From contig JAGBHO010000025.1 in assembly GCA_017935485.1 (NCBI GenBank), positions 1 to 61,947 on the forward strand: DNA of 61,947 nucleotides. Direction: 5' to 3'. Below, piece by piece: positions 7,448-15,212 of this stretch (its first letter is position 1; each line of letters starts with the position of its first letter). A model generated the notes under the pieces. The model did no database searches. It had not been told where the DNA came from and saw only the letters and a program-made list of their open reading frames with translations. The stretch comes from Alphaproteobacteria bacterium (GTDB lineage Bacteria; Pseudomonadota; Alphaproteobacteria; RF32; CAG-239). Both the position numbers and the translations under genes were made by a program.

Positions 7448-8026
7448 CTATATTTTTATCCGTTCAACAACATTACTAAGCAATTTTTCGTTAGTATTGT
7501 AATAAAGGGCGGTAGTTTGGATATTACTATGGTTGACAAGAGTTTTAACGGTCGTAATATCAACCCCAGCAGTCAAATTCTCAGTGATAAAATGCCGCCG
7601 TCCATAGTGCGTTGAACACTCTAAACCGAATGTATTATAAATATTACTGAAAATTCGGCTGAGAGAGTTTCTAAGATAGGGCTTTCCTGTTTTTTGCGAT
7701 GTAAATAAATATGTATCAGATGTGATTTTCTTTTTTGATGAAAGCCATTTTACATATTCCTTTAGTTCTGACCGTAGTTTGGAGTTTAAGTAGTAGCGGG
7801 CTTTTTTCTGGCCTTTGTTTTTATCCGCTGAAAGCTCTATGATATTTTTGATGGATAAGTCGTCATTTTGAATATCTTTGATTTGTAAGTAACAAAAATT
7901 TATACAGCGTAATCCCATAAAGCTGAGTTGAAACATCATTTTTATCTGTCGGTGATTCTGTAAAGTTTCGATATACTGGAATATTTGCTTTAGTTTTTTG
8001 TTATCAATAATTGCACGGTTTATCAT
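7448..8026 (-). CDS. Tyrosine recombinase, catalytic domain only (192 aa)
   Basis: Site-specific recombinase of the phage-integrase family. The catalytic set can be followed: Arg40 (FMGLR), a His-x-x-Arg box at 140-143 (THYGRR), His166 (VNHSN), and the nucleophile Tyr175 or Tyr176 (ALYYNT). At 192 residues it lacks the usual N-terminal core-binding domain (family members often exceed 300), so it resembles short XerC/D-like or resolution recombinases. The start has AAGGAG 7 nt upstream. It is last in a minus-strand group of overlapping genes, and it may resolve multimers or invert DNA rather than integrate the element, since a serine recombinase is already present. Confidence 0.85.
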   Translation of the reverse strand: MINRAIIDNKKLKQIFQYIETLQNHRQIKMMFQLSFMGLRCINFCYLQIKDIQNDDLSIKNIIELSADKNKGQKKARYYLNSKLRSELKEYVKWLSSKKKITSDTYLFTSQKTGKPYLRNSLSRIFSNIYNTFGLECSTHYGRRHFITENLTAGVDITTVKTLVNHSNIQTTALYYNTNEKLLSNVVERIKI

Positions 8027-8174
8027 TTTTTATCTCCTTGATAATGAATAAATTTCTTATAAATCTCAATAAATATTCGCATATTTTTAATTTCGTAAAA
8101 TTGTGATTGCTTAAAAAACGTTTGTTTTCAATAGGTTGAATGTTTGATGAATAAGTTTGCATATTGTTATTCAT
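8004..8174 (-). CDS. Overlapping small ORF (56 aa)
   Basis: This frame starts at ATG 8174, inside an ATGA overlap with the stop of the upstream papain-like gene, and has AGGGG 6 nt before the start. It runs through the apparent gap and ends at 8004, 23 bp inside the tyrosine recombinase gene. The product is polar at the N-terminus with an aromatic and aliphatic helix near residues 32-47. It would link the operon without gaps. No family is recognised; the evidence is the ribosome site and the tight overlaps. Confidence 0.45.
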   Translation of the reverse strand: MNNNMQTYSSNIQPIENKRFLSNHNFTKLKICEYLLRFIRNLFIIKEIKNDKPCNY

Positions 8175-8695
8175 TTGCATCCCCTCGCTTTGATAACATA
8201 CACGTCATTCTTGCTGATTTGGTGAATTTGCGGAATGTTGCGGAGAGGGATTTGTTTTATACTGCCGCTGTCAAGGAGTTTGATTGAACTCCTAACCTTG
8301 TCAACGGTTGTCCAGTGTGAATATTTACCCTCTAAACCGATTAAAACGGCAGTGTCAGGCATTTCTGAGTATTGCTTAATCTGGTTTATCACTTCATCAA
8401 CCGACATTTTCTTTCTTAGAAGAGGACGGGAAACCTTAATTGATATGCCGAAATCAATCTTTAACTTTTCACCAATGCAAAAAAGATAGTCTTCCAGTTG
8501 TGCATTGGTTGTGCCTGTTTTGTGAACATCAAGCAATTCTCGGCAATTGTCTAAATGTTCATAAAGTGTATGCAGGAGTTCCCTTTGGTACTCTATTTTG
8601 AGGCGTTTTATTCCGTTGATTGCTTTTGTTGTGGAGATAACGCTTGCAAAACAACCACATAAATACGTAAACCCCTGATTGATGATCGCCGTCAA
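8171..8695 (-). CDS. Papain/C39-like cysteine protease fold protein (174 aa)
   Basis: I infer a papain-like fold from motif spacing: Gln7 and Cys13 have the Q-x5-C spacing of papain-type enzymes, His127 lies in SHWTTV, and Asp142 follows in LLDSG, as in C39-like peptidases. Residues 25-110 form a helical insert. The start is a TTG that overlaps the upstream DUF3768 stop (TTGA), implying coupled translation. Substrate is unknown; C39-like proteins often process peptides or act in toxin-type systems. No secretion signal is visible, so it probably acts in the cytoplasm. A catalytically dead relative is possible. Confidence 0.55.
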   Translation of the reverse strand: MTAIINQGFTYLCGCFASVISTTKAINGIKRLKIEYQRELLHTLYEHLDNCRELLDVHKTGTTNAQLEDYLFCIGEKLKIDFGISIKVSRPLLRKKMSVDEVINQIKQYSEMPDTAVLIGLEGKYSHWTTVDKVRSSIKLLDSGSIKQIPLRNIPQIHQISKNDVYVIKARGCK

Positions 8696-9015
8696 TATTC
8701 ATCTCCACGCATAATGGTTAAGACTCGATTTGTGACATTCGGGTCGCTGGGATCGGGGCTGAAATAATTATAATCGGTGTCGTAATAGTCGATTTTCCAG
8801 AAGTACGTATCGTTTTTGAAATTTATTGTACCGAAGTCGTGTTCTCCGTAGGGGTCGTTGTCCTCGGTAAAATTATCGAACATCTGAACTTGTTTCAAAA
8901 GTTCTTGTCGGTCATCATCGGTTAAAGATTGCACGCAAGGGGTAATAACCACCCGGCCACCATTAAATGACTTGCGAAACGTATCATTTAATTGCCTTAT
9001 TTTCTCAATATTCAT
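8692..9015 (-). CDS. DUF3768 family protein (107 aa)
   Basis: The sequence matches my memory of DUF3768: an RQLNDTFRK start, GGRVVITPCV, then NDPYGEHDFG, YFWKIDYYD and a C-terminal RVLTIMRGDEY. The family is small, soluble and common on alphaproteobacterial plasmids and islands; its function is unknown to me. I choose ATG 9015, with GGCGAG just upstream, instead of the longer frame from 9117, because family members begin near this point. It is the first gene of a coupled minus-strand operon. A terminator-like hairpin lies between the promoter side and this start. Confidence 0.85.
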   Translation of the reverse strand: MNIEKIRQLNDTFRKSFNGGRVVITPCVQSLTDDDRQELLKQVQMFDNFTEDNDPYGEHDFGTINFKNDTYFWKIDYYDTDYNYFSPDPSDPNVTNRVLTIMRGDEY

Positions 9016-9035
9016 TTTCTCGCCTTTAAAATAAA

Positions 9036-9069
9036 AAAAGAGCCTCAACACTAGGTTGAAGCTCCGATT
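9036..9069 (-). terminator. Terminator-like hairpin upstream of DUF3768
   Basis: On the minus strand GAGCTTCAAC pairs with GTTGAGGCTC (one mismatch) and is followed by seven T, about 20 nt before the DUF3768 start. It can act as an attenuator for the operon or end transcripts coming from the 10244 gene. The rest of 9070-9367 is AT-rich with no gene that I can support. Confidence 0.5.
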
Positions 9070-9367
9070 GTTGGATTGAGATGTAATCAACTCTAACCAA
9101 CTTATTTTTGAGTTCATTAGGTAAGAGCCACATTATTACACCTCACTTTCAAACATACAAAACCCTTTGCTGCCCTTGCTAAAAAACAGCTTTGTACACA
9201 GTTTCGTATATTTTGTGATTTATAATAAATACGAATCGAATCAATTTTTATTATGGTTAAATATAACATATTCTATTATAAATTGCAAGTAAAATATTGT
9301 GTAAAATCAGGCAATTAGTTGATAATTTAGTTGTATAAAAAAACAATATATCAGGAGTTTATTACCG

Positions 9368-9574
9368 ATGAAAAAATTAACAGACCCGAATGAAGAAATA
9401 AATATTGCCAACTTACTGGCAGTTTTCCGACTGGAGATGAAAAAGCTCAGGGAACAGTTGAACAAAAAGGGCTATGTCTGCCGTTACTGCGGTAAACAAG
9501 CCCCAAAGCCCCATGGTGGAAAATGTCCTTACAGCCCATACCCCAACAAATGCCACGAATTTATCAAAGCATAG
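9368..9574 (+). CDS. Small zinc-finger-like protein (68 aa)
   Basis: The N-terminal 35 residues form a charged helix. The rest holds Cys38-x2-Cys41, Cys53 and Cys62, with His49 and His63 nearby, a spacing that fits one zinc site. AGGAG lies about 11 nt before ATG. Small proteins of this kind on mobile elements are often DNA-binding or regulatory, but the function here is unknown. Its last 11 bp overlap the end of the convergent HEPN-like gene. Confidence 0.65.
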   Translation: MKKLTDPNEEINIANLLAVFRLEMKKLREQLNKKGYVCRYCGKQAPKPHGGKCPYSPYPNKCHEFIKA

Positions 9575-10244
9575 GCTGATTAAAATTTATGTTTGGAATT
9601 TCCATACCACTCTCTTTAATCAGTTTTTCCCTTTCTTCAAAATCCTTTTTATGATAAATTTGTAATTCTGTATAAAGCCACATATAAAAGGTATCTATTA
9701 GTTTACTATATTCTGCAAAAATTTTATTGAGATTAATTTCTTGTCCGCTTTCTTCTATGAACTGTTTTGATAGTGCATTCCATTGTTCTGGGTGTTTTAA
9801 GAAGTCGCTGGAAATAAAAACAACATCCCAAGATTTATTATCATCCAAAGAACGCACCGGATATGGAAACTCAAGTTGATAATGAGTTTGATAATTCCTT
9901 AATTTATGAATAAACTGAGCCAATTTATTATCAGCAAACGATTCTTTTATTTTTTGTTGATACTCTTTATGTAAATCAGTTTTTTCATAAAAGCCAATCA
10001 ATCTTCTTGCGTGATCCGTTAAAGCAGTAGAAGAAGCGAGAAAGTTAAAAATATATTGTGACAAGTGGATATGTTGTTCTTGAAATGTTTCTTGAGACAT
10101 ATTTGTATCATCGTGTATTCTTTTTAATAGCATTTCCAAGTCAATATAATTTTGCCTAAAAATATGGTGCATTGTTGCAAAAATTCCCATACGATTTAAG
10201 GCTCTCCATCCAGCACAGTTAAAAACATCTTCTTGAGTAGTCAT
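9564..10244 (-). CDS. HEPN-like hypothetical protein (226 aa)
   Basis: An all-helical soluble protein. Residues 112-121 contain HKLRNYQTH, in which Arg116 and His121 have the R-x4-H spacing of HEPN nucleases, and the surrounding LRN...H pattern is typical of that fold. Many HEPN proteins are RNases in toxin-antitoxin or abortive-infection systems. No antitoxin of the MNT type stands beside it, so a lone defence protein or a non-catalytic relative are both possible. It overlaps the zinc-finger ORF by 11 bp at its 3' end. The family assignment is tentative. Confidence 0.5.
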   Translation of the reverse strand: MTTQEDVFNCAGWRALNRMGIFATMHHIFRQNYIDLEMLLKRIHDDTNMSQETFQEQHIHLSQYIFNFLASSTALTDHARRLIGFYEKTDLHKEYQQKIKESFADNKLAQFIHKLRNYQTHYQLEFPYPVRSLDDNKSWDVVFISSDFLKHPEQWNALSKQFIEESGQEINLNKIFAEYSKLIDTFYMWLYTELQIYHKKDFEEREKLIKESGMEIPNINFNQPML

Positions 10245-10310
10245 TTTTATTCATCTCTAAAATTATTAATATTACTTGTGAGTCTATAAAAAATAACTGA
10301 AAATACAAGC

Positions 10311-10351
10311 ATAAAAAAATACCCTGCGACCAATCAGCCACAGAGTATTTG
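10311..10351 (-). terminator. Terminator of the autotransporter gene
   Basis: On the minus strand ATACTCTG pairs with CAGGGTAT (one G-U pair) around a GC-containing loop and is followed by a run of T. It begins 17 bp after the autotransporter stop codon. Confidence 0.65.
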
Positions 10352-10367
10352 TAGCAGTTGTTAAATA

Positions 10368-13025
10368 CTAAAACTTATATTTAGCGTTAATCAATCCGGT
10401 GTGGTCTTGGTAGTCCTCACGGAATTTACCCTCGTAACCAAGAGAAAGTTCAATGTTATCATTAACTTCCGCAGTTACACCAGCACCAAATTCCATTCCG
10501 AAACGGTCAAGAGCTTCGCCCTCAACAGCATAAGCCGAACCATTGGCCAAAGTTACAACCGAATTAACATCATCGTTAAACAGGTCATAAGTTGCGGCAA
10601 TTCTGGCTTCCGGTTTAATATTCATACCGTTGGATAGTTCAAAGTTTTTGCTGACTTTCGCACCGATGACACCGGTCAAAATATCGCTGTCGTTGCCGGA
10701 GACTTTTTGGTCGGCAGAATCTTTATAAGCGTCCTGTTTGATATGAACATAACGCAATCCTGTTTCCGGTGTAACATTAACACCGTTGATGTTCATATCA
10801 TAACCGGTTATTGCCTGTAAGCCGAATGTTTCGACGTCGTAGTCAGCTTTAACGCCAACCCCCGCAACACTTTTGTTTTCTTCATAGTCAGACCAACCGT
10901 ATGTTGCGATACTGTTTACATACCAATTTGACGGTTTATATTCGCCGTATGCAATAGCGGTGTGTGTTTTAACATCCGTATCACGCATAAAACCGTCAAT
11001 ATCTGTTTGGGTGTATGCGTAACCAATACCAACCTTAGTATCATCGGTTACAAACTTCTCGGCACCAAAAGCGATACCGTTAGAATCTGCGTCAAAACCC
11101 TTAGCTTTAGAAGTATCATCCAGTTTGGATTTATTGAACATACCCTGAACCCACATTGCACCACGTTTGAAGATATTGTCACCAGAGGACATACCTTGTG
11201 CACCGGTAGAAACAGAACCGCCGGTTAAACGAGTTGATACAGCACCAAATACCTGATTAGCCGTTTCGGTTTGGGTTTTCTGAACCATTGGTGCAACCTC
11301 GGGAGCAACTGCGGTCAAGGCGGCGACATAAGCCTGTTCGTCACTTTGTGACAGATCGCTTAGTACCGAAGCAACTGCTTTAGCTTTGGGGCTTGCTGTT
11401 GATGAAGACGTTACGCTATCCCATGCTTCGGCAGTTTTGATATTGTTAACCGAACCGCCGGCATCTGCTACAACATCGGAAGCCGAGGCAGTCCCTGTGA
11501 TTTTGAAAGAACCATCCTCAAAATTAATGTCATAACGATTATTATCGGCAATTTTATTGGTAAAATCACCGGTTACAGAACCTTGCAGAAAATTAAAACT
11601 CTTGGTTTCGCCATTGGCAACAACACCGCTGTCCAAGGTAACTTTCATTGTTGTATCATTACCGATATTGATTGTATTTGCATTGATTTGGCCGTAATTG
11701 TCAGCCGAAGCAATTTTCAAACCAAGTGTTGAATTATCGGCAAAATTAACTGTCGTGGCGGTTAATTTGTTAGTTCCGATATCTAAACCAGCTCCACCGG
11801 CAACCGATACATTACCGATTGTACCTGCGTCTTTATCATAAGTCAAAGTACCTTTGTTAACATTCAATGCAGTTATATTACTGATAGTTCCGCCAATTGC
11901 TTTGCTTAAAGAATGGTCTGTTTCAAAAGTCAGATTAGAGCCTGTGACATTGCCGCTGACATTGGCGGCAGAGTTTTTGAAACAGAGATTGCCGGAACCA
12001 TTGACATCGGTATTGAGTTTGCCCAACAGGTCAATTTTGGCATTTTCACTTTTCATTGCAATATCACCGGAAGTCAAAGTTGCCCCATTGGCTACCGTGA
12101 TTGTTCCTTTAGTGAAATCAATATCACCGCTAATTTGGTTGCTTCCGTTTGCGGTAACAGTTGCGTCATCTCCGTTTACAATAAGTTTGATAGCATTTCC
12201 GTCAATTCCTTGGTCGTCATTGGTATTAAGTAATAATCCCGAATTTTCATTCAAAACCAATTTGCCGCCGGTCATATTAATATTACCGGTATTTTCTTTA
12301 CGCATTTCAATGTAAGCGTTTTTGTTCAATGTGATATTACCACCTGAGATATTGATGTCACCAGTTGTAGCAGTATCATTACCTTTATAAATGCGGGCTT
12401 CGGTTAAATTAATGTCACCGCCCTGAATATTAACGTCAGCCCCGTTGCCTTTAACAAAAACACCGGTATCGGCACTATTGCCGTTTGACGTTGCGGTTAA
12501 AGAGCCGCCAGTCATCGTGAAGTTATTGGCTCCGTCTAACAATACGCCGGAATTATCTTTGATGTTAAGGTTGCCGCCGCTTAATTTGACAGAACCGGTA
12601 TTGGAATCATACATTTCAATGTAGGCTTGGTTATCTAAAGTTATATTGCCGCTGGAAATATTAACATCACCGGTAGAGTTGACACCTTCTTCACCCTTAG
12701 CAATACGGGCTTCGGTTAAATTTATAGTACCGTTTTCAATGGTTACAGAAGAACTTGCACCTCTTACAAATACGCCGGTATCAGCACTTCCGCCTGTTGA
12801 TGAAGCCGTCAAAGTGCCATTATTCATTACAAAATTACCGTTTGCAATAATGCCACTGTCATTTCCAGATATATTTACTGTTCCCTCTGATAAGGTAACA
12901 TTGTCTTTTGCGATATATTGATTGGTAATTGTTTCATCTGAACTAATTGTCCAATCTTCTGCACAAACATTTGTTGCCGAGAAAACGGCGACAAGTGCGG
13001 TTGTCATTAATAAAGTTTTTTTCAT
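10368..13025 (-). CDS. Autotransporter adhesin (type Va)
   Basis: Surface protein secreted through its own outer-membrane barrel. It has a signal peptide (KKTLLMTTALVAVFSA, cleavage near VCAED), a passenger of short beta-helix repeats rich in Gly, Asn and Thr, and a C-terminal barrel of about 260 residues ending in the aromatic YKF signature. The passenger contains two tandem copies of a roughly 110-residue unit, marked by ADTGVFV, NLTEARI and NAYIEM or QAYIEM. Function is probably adhesion. I place the start at 13025, since for ATG 13037 the AGG ribosome site would abut the start. Unusually it is cargo of the integrative element, and it has a long structured upstream region. Confidence 0.9.
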   Translation of the reverse strand: MKKTLLMTTALVAVFSATNVCAEDWTISSDETITNQYIAKDNVTLSEGTVNISGNDSGIIANGNFVMNNGTLTASSTGGSADTGVFVRGASSSVTIENGTINLTEARIAKGEEGVNSTGDVNISSGNITLDNQAYIEMYDSNTGSVKLSGGNLNIKDNSGVLLDGANNFTMTGGSLTATSNGNSADTGVFVKGNGADVNIQGGDINLTEARIYKGNDTATTGDINISGGNITLNKNAYIEMRKENTGNINMTGGKLVLNENSGLLLNTNDDQGIDGNAIKLIVNGDDATVTANGSNQISGDIDFTKGTITVANGATLTSGDIAMKSENAKIDLLGKLNTDVNGSGNLCFKNSAANVSGNVTGSNLTFETDHSLSKAIGGTISNITALNVNKGTLTYDKDAGTIGNVSVAGGAGLDIGTNKLTATTVNFADNSTLGLKIASADNYGQINANTINIGNDTTMKVTLDSGVVANGETKSFNFLQGSVTGDFTNKIADNNRYDINFEDGSFKITGTASASDVVADAGGSVNNIKTAEAWDSVTSSSTASPKAKAVASVLSDLSQSDEQAYVAALTAVAPEVAPMVQKTQTETANQVFGAVSTRLTGGSVSTGAQGMSSGDNIFKRGAMWVQGMFNKSKLDDTSKAKGFDADSNGIAFGAEKFVTDDTKVGIGYAYTQTDIDGFMRDTDVKTHTAIAYGEYKPSNWYVNSIATYGWSDYEENKSVAGVGVKADYDVETFGLQAITGYDMNINGVNVTPETGLRYVHIKQDAYKDSADQKVSGNDSDILTGVIGAKVSKNFELSNGMNIKPEARIAATYDLFNDDVNSVVTLANGSAYAVEGEALDRFGMEFGAGVTAEVNDNIELSLGYEGKFREDYQDHTGLINAKYKF

Positions 13026-13084
13026 ACGATTAAACATCCTTTTAACTAGTTAAACAAAACCCACCGTTCATAAAGAAAGGCGGG

Positions 13085-13260
13085 CGGATGTTCGAAAACC
13101 GTATATCTACAAACGGCTCGGCTTATTTGGCCAAGACCTTATTCACCGACATCCGTCCATAGACAAGAGGCCGGCACTGTTTAAAGTCGTGTGCACACGA
13201 CTGTAGATATAAAAGGGTTTTCGACGCCCTAAGCAGCGAACTGCTCAAATTTACTTTATA
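13085..13260 (-). ncRNA. Structured leader or small RNA upstream of the autotransporter
   Basis: On the minus strand this region holds several stems: AGCAG-TTCG-CTGCT (13232-13245), a perfect 18-bp palindrome (13185-13202), and a long outer stem in which 13203-13210 and 13216-13224 pair with 13103-13110 and 13092-13100. A TATAAA box is near 13257. Such nesting over about 150 nt suggests a folded 5' leader or a small RNA. No known riboswitch consensus is recognised. This accounts for most of the gap 13038-13354. Confidence 0.5.
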
Positions 13261-13354
13261 AGGCATATTTATTACAATCAAGTAAAATCATCAAAAACCC
13301 TCTGGAATTTAAATAAATAAGCCGATATAGTGAATTTTGTACGAGGTCAAAAGT

Positions 13355-14104
13355 ATGATAAAACTAATTGTGATAATGGTATTTTTAGCAGGGTGCACGT
13401 CTGTTTCTGCCCCAAGTAATTATGTGTATAAAGAAGTCGAAACAAGGGATTTTACGATTGCTACATGGCAAAAAATCACCGAACCGCAGGAAGTGTATAA
13501 AATTTATATAGAGGGTGACGGTTATGCTTTTGACCGTTACGGAAAGCCAACACAAGACCCGACACCCAAAGGAACATTAGTTCGAGAGCTGGCTTTTGGA
13601 GACAATAGCCCGAATGTGATTTATCTTGCCCGACCTTGCCAGTATGTTAAAAGCCCGATTTGTTCTGTGCGACACTGGACAACTGCGAGATTCGCTCCCG
13701 AAATCATTAATGCCGAATATGAAACAATCAAACAAATTGCCGGTAATCATCCTGTCATTCTCATCGGATTTTCCGGCGGAGCACAGATTGCCGGACTTGT
13801 TGCAACCGCCAAACCGGGGCTGAATGTCAAAAAAATTATAACTATTGCCGGAAATCTCGACCATTTGTCGTGGACACAATATCACAACTTGCCACCACTT
13901 AATGAATCAATGGATTTGGAAAGCTACCGCAAACAATTCTCCGAAGTTCCGCAAATCCATTATGTCGGCAATAATGACAAGGTCATACCGCCGGTCTTAG
14001 TTCGAGAGTTTGTTGGTAACGATGATTTGGTTGTTGAAGTCGACAGAGCCAATCATAACGAGGATTGGGAAAGTATTTATAATAAAGTCTGGAGCGAAAG
14101 ATGA
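13355..14104 (+). CDS. Lipoprotein alpha/beta hydrolase
   Basis: A lipoprotein signal with lipobox LAGC (Cys near residue 13) anchors the protein to a membrane. The body looks like an alpha/beta hydrolase: GFSGGA gives the nucleophile elbow G-x-S-x-G, with a likely Asp in GNNDKV and His in RANHNED near the C-terminus. Probable activity is esterase or lipase on an unknown substrate. ATG 13355 is chosen over TTG 13337 because GAGG lies 8 nt upstream and the signal starts at once. It overlaps the next gene by ATGA, so the two are probably translated together. Confidence 0.8.
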   Translation: MIKLIVIMVFLAGCTSVSAPSNYVYKEVETRDFTIATWQKITEPQEVYKIYIEGDGYAFDRYGKPTQDPTPKGTLVRELAFGDNSPNVIYLARPCQYVKSPICSVRHWTTARFAPEIINAEYETIKQIAGNHPVILIGFSGGAQIAGLVATAKPGLNVKKIITIAGNLDHLSWTQYHNLPPLNESMDLESYRKQFSEVPQIHYVGNNDKVIPPVLVREFVGNDDLVVEVDRANHNEDWESIYNKVWSER

Positions 14105-14310
14105 AAAGAACCTTATGTTTATTAATTTTTCTGCTTTTATCCGCACCTGTTTGGGCTGCCGACAATTCAACCGTGGTGATGAATACCAAGACTTATATTT
14201 ATCATAGTCCCTCCTGCAAATGGGCTAAAAAATGTACCAAGAACTGTATCAAAACCACCAAACAAAAAAAACAAGCTCAAGGAGCAAGGGCTTGTAAAGT
14301 CTGTGGGTGA
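14101..14310 (+). CDS. Small periplasmic Cys-rich protein (69 aa)
   Basis: A signal peptide (residues 1-19, ending VWAAD) is followed by a domain with YHSPSC, CTKNC and a terminal CKVCG. The pattern Tyr-His...Cys...Cys-x-x-Cys recalls the small metal-binding tail found on some secreted nucleases and Ada-like proteins, but I cannot name a family. It is translationally coupled to the lipoprotein hydrolase (ATGA overlap), which suggests a joint periplasmic role. The six cysteines may bind metal or form disulfides. Confidence 0.65.
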   Translation: MKRTLCLLIFLLLSAPVWAADNSTVVMNTKTYIYHSPSCKWAKKCTKNCIKTTKQKKQAQGARACKVCG

Positions 14311-14314
14311 TAAG

Positions 14315-15178
14315 TTATGCAACTATTTCTAAAGTTATTGGATTTCTCTTTGTGAAAATTAGATTTTCACTTGCGAACATAATTTCTCGGCCAGAGCCTT
14401 TTACTCCAGCAGTATACCTCAAATCATACTCAATAGTTAATTCTGGTTTATTTTTATATATTTCTTTTATTTCTTTTTGATTATCATAAGAAACTAACCA
14501 TAAATACTGTAATTTATTAACAACATCATATAATTTAACATGGTCTTTATGTTCAAAAAAATTCATATAAAGTTGCTTTGCTTTAGCGTAGTATGGTGGA
14601 TCAAGATAAATTAATGTATTATCAATATCAAGCTTAATTACTTCATCATTTAAAAAATCAATAGCATCCATATTATATATATGAATATGTTCTTTATAAG
14701 CTGCTATACGTTGAATTTTCTTTATTAAGGCTTCTTTATTAAAACGTACATCTAATTTCCAATTGCCAGCTTGTTCTATGCCTCCAATTACTCCTCCTTT
14801 TATAATCCCCGAACGATTGGTTCTATTCAGAAAAAAAGTAGAAAAACCTAAATGAAACATATCAGTATTTTCATTTTTTTGTATTTCTCTTTGTTTCAAC
14901 CATTCTTCAATAGTTACATTTAAGGATATTATTTTATCAATAAATTTATCTGTATCATTTAAAATAGAATACCAAAATGCGTAAATAGATTTATCCTTAT
15001 CGTTAATAAAGATATTATCCACCACTCCAGAGAAAAGTAAATTAAGAGCAACTCCTGCACCACCAGCGAAAGGTTCAACATAATGACCTTTAATTATGTT
15101 GTTTTCTTCAATCAATTTTGCGACAAATTTAGAAATTCTACTTTTGCCACCAGGATATCTTAATGGACTATTATTCAT
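14315..15178 (-). CDS. DNA adenine methyltransferase (D12/Dam class)
   Basis: N6-adenine DNA methyltransferase using S-adenosylmethionine. RYPGGK (7-12) and EPFAGGAG (35-42) form the cofactor site, FLNRTNRSG (117-125) is typical of the D12 class, and DPPY (193-196) is the catalytic motif. Length (287 aa) is normal. It lies 34 bp downstream of the ParB-HEPN-like gene on the same strand, with no restriction enzyme of a known type alongside. It may be an orphan methylase that protects the element, or the modification half of an unusual restriction pair. There is no clear ribosome site before ATG 15178. Confidence 0.9.
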   Translation of the reverse strand: MNNSPLRYPGGKSRISKFVAKLIEENNIIKGHYVEPFAGGAGVALNLLFSGVVDNIFINDKDKSIYAFWYSILNDTDKFIDKIISLNVTIEEWLKQREIQKNENTDMFHLGFSTFFLNRTNRSGIIKGGVIGGIEQAGNWKLDVRFNKEALIKKIQRIAAYKEHIHIYNMDAIDFLNDEVIKLDIDNTLIYLDPPYYAKAKQLYMNFFEHKDHVKLYDVVNKLQYLWLVSYDNQKEIKEIYKNKPELTIEYDLRYTAGVKGSGREIMFASENLIFTKRNPITLEIVA

Positions 15179-15212
15179 ACATACATAACAACATATCTTT
15201 ATTAATATTTTA

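Noticed and set aside
7448..8026. Tyrosine recombinase as the integrase of the element
   Set aside because: It is internal, lacks the core-binding domain and is not beside an attachment site, whereas the serine recombinase lies at attL. A resolution role is preferred.
13085..13260. Retron-like RNA
   Set aside because: Nested inverted repeats suggested an msr-msd, but no reverse transcriptase is encoded nearby.
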